Source: Methanobrevibacter millerae (GTDB lineage: Archaea > Methanobacteriota > Methanobacteria > Methanobacteriales > Methanobacteriaceae). Taken from it: DNA of 64,000 nt. The position numbers were made by a program, and so were the translations under genes. This document shows positions 62,855 to 64,000 of this stretch, piece after piece. Below the pieces are notes generated by a model. That model was not told the DNA's origin. It made no database searches and was given only the letters and a program-made list of their open reading frames with translations. The stretch lies in contig NZ_FMXB01000010.1 of assembly GCF_900103415.1 (NCBI RefSeq), positions 1 through 64,000 of the forward strand. The letters are read 5' to 3'. How positions within the stretch are numbered: position 1 is the stretch's first letter; each line of letters begins with the position of its first letter.

Positions 62855-64000
62855 TTATAATTCATATTTATCTCGTTTATAAATATCTTTACCATTCATA
62901 AGATATACTCCCAATTCACTTACATTACTCATGGAGTGTTTTGTATTAATTGGAGGTGGATTAAAGATTGTCATACCAATTATTTTATCCAATACCTTAA
63001 AAATATCTTTATCAAAAATGCTCCCATCCTTAGTTTCTTTATAATACTTGATGAGGTTTTTAAAAGCTTTTTTGTTAATTTGTATTTTGTTATTTTCAAC
63101 AATATCTCCTAAACTTTTAAGTCCTTTCTTTTCACCATTTTGGGGGTGTTTATAAATATTTTTAATTTCTTCTAAGCTAAAATTAGTTTCACATACTTCA
63201 TTTATGGCTTTTTGCAATTCTTCGGGAGTATAATTGTCTAATTCAAAATCATATTCCCAAACATGTGACCATTCCTTAATCATTTTTTCATATTTCTCTT
63301 TACCTGATTCTAGATGTTTTTTTTCAATTTCTTTAATGTTTCTTCCATCAAATTTTTCAAATAATTCTTTTAAATCAAAAACTCTCCCCTCAAGTACACG
63401 TTCCGTAAGTTTATTTTCTGCATCTCCTAGAAAATAGGGTAAAGCTTGCCATTTATGCAAATTATAATTAATCAAATGTTTATAACTAGTTACAATATTA
63501 TCCATATATTTTCTGGTGTTTTCATCTTTAATTCGAATATTTTTTCCATAAAAGTTAGAAACACCTCCAATATTAATAATTTCAATTCCTAAATTATCAC
63601 ATGAGATTGCATAAAATTTTAAGAACATGGGAAGCATTATCTCTTCGGTTTTTCCTTCAACAAAAACAACAACTTTCGGATGATAATTAAGATCGAGATA
63701 ATTTGCAAGATAAAATAATCTTTTTTGATGGTTGTTGAATTCATATTCTCCAGTGATTTCATTGGTAAAATCTTCATTTCTACATCCTCTGATGCTTCTT
63801 CCAGTTTCTTTTGAGGGAATATTATTTTTTATATCCTCAGGGGACATGTCTATTTCATCCACATCAAAAATTTCTCTTCCTAAATGATGCTGGATGCATT
63901 CTTTAAGCATTTCTCCCCATTGTAAGTATTCAATTCCTAATCTTGTTGGTCCTTTACAATCATCTTTTTTATCCCACGCAATATTTTTCCATAATTGTAT
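62855..64000 (-). CDS. OLD-family/TOPRIM nuclease, C-terminal part (cut by window end)
   Basis: The frame is open to the right edge: residues upstream of the ATG at 63910 read KKDDCKGPTRLGIEYLQWGE with no stop, so the gene enters from outside. A TOPRIM-like core starts HPKVVVFVEGKTEEIMLPMF, followed by IIINIGGVSNFYGKNI-like beta strands and FLGDAENKL. In OLD nucleases this Glu and the later acidic pair hold metal. The N-terminal ATPase, if any, lies outside the window. OLD proteins cut DNA and often form defence systems with a helicase (Gabija-like), which cannot be checked here. Confidence 0.7.
   Translation of the reverse strand: MQLWKNIAWDKKDDCKGPTRLGIEYLQWGEMLKECIQHHLGREIFDVDEIDMSPEDIKNNIPSKETGRSIRGCRNEDFTNEITGEYEFNNHQKRLFYLANYLDLNYHPKVVVFVEGKTEEIMLPMFLKFYAISCDNLGIEIINIGGVSNFYGKNIRIKDENTRKYMDNIVTSYKHLINYNLHKWQALPYFLGDAENKLTERVLEGRVFDLKELFEKFDGRNIKEIEKKHLESGKEKYEKMIKEWSHVWEYDFELDNYTPEELQKAINEVCETNFSLEEIKNIYKHPQNGEKKGLKSLGDIVENNKIQINKKAFKNLIKYYKETKDGSIFDKDIFKVLDKIIGMTIFNPPPINTKHSMSNVSELGVYLMNGKDIYKRDKYEL

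Noticed and set aside
1-64000. tRNA, rRNA or CRISPR genes
   Set aside because: No tRNA-like GGTTCRA arms with matching stems, rRNA blocks or regular repeat-spacer patterns were noticed on either strand; a dedicated scan was not possible.

Overview
The window looks like part of the chromosome of a very AT-rich methanogenic archaeon, most likely Methanobrevibacter or a close relative. The reasons are an archaeal-type split RNA polymerase A' subunit, AGGTGA-type ribosome binding sites, TATA-like promoter elements, and the general look of its zinc-ribbon, DUF2188 and secreted proteins. Nearly every recognisable gene belongs to defence, DNA modification or mobile elements, so this is a defence island. 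No tRNA, rRNA or CRISPR array was seen.

Layout. (a) 1-6092: restriction-modification cluster. It holds the end of one HsdS, a nuclease-methyltransferase fusion with a half-size HsdS, a DUF1802 protein and three proteins of unknown role. (b) 6316-24971: the most unusual part. A tightly packed seven-gene minus-strand operon (20707 down to 6316) encodes a DUF1232 protein, a winged-helix/PUA-like protein, a BrxD-type (DUF2791) ATPase, a BrxHI/Lhr-like helicase, a 1515-residue zinc-ribbon/coiled-coil protein, a paralogue of RNA polymerase subunit A' carrying an AT-rich coiled-coil tail, and an Mrr-like protein with a damaged nuclease site. A divergent 1375-residue protein sharing modules with the 1515-residue one faces it across a 136-bp promoter region. 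(c) 25050-32390: TPR-like and zinc-ribbon proteins, a GmrSD-type DUF262 enzyme, a secreted protein and several gene remnants. (d) 32390-48139: a CoiA-like protein, a hairpin-rich element, small proteins, an RloC-like ATPase, two complete McrBC-type systems arranged head to head, an HNH nuclease and a zinc-ribbon protein. (e) 48345-56951: a terminase-like remnant, a two-gene unit, two decayed IS1182-like elements with an HNH gene between them, and a frameshifted small gene. (f) 57073-64000: a coupled four-gene operon (membrane, zinc, DUF4365 nuclease-like, membrane), then DUF2971 and OLD/TOPRIM-like genes.

Working model for (b). ATPase and helicase supply BREX-like DNA or nucleic-acid remodelling, but the BREX core (PglX, PglZ, BrxC, BrxA/B) is absent from the window. 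The two giant modular zinc/HTH proteins could be nucleic-acid scaffolds. The A' paralogue, whose catalytic NADFDGD motif is intact, suggests that the host polymerase is tethered to, replaced by or monitored by the system. Base composition changes sharply where the A' part joins its tail, which suggests that a housekeeping gene copy was recruited into the island. This model is inference; the gene order, overlaps, motifs and composition change are seen directly.
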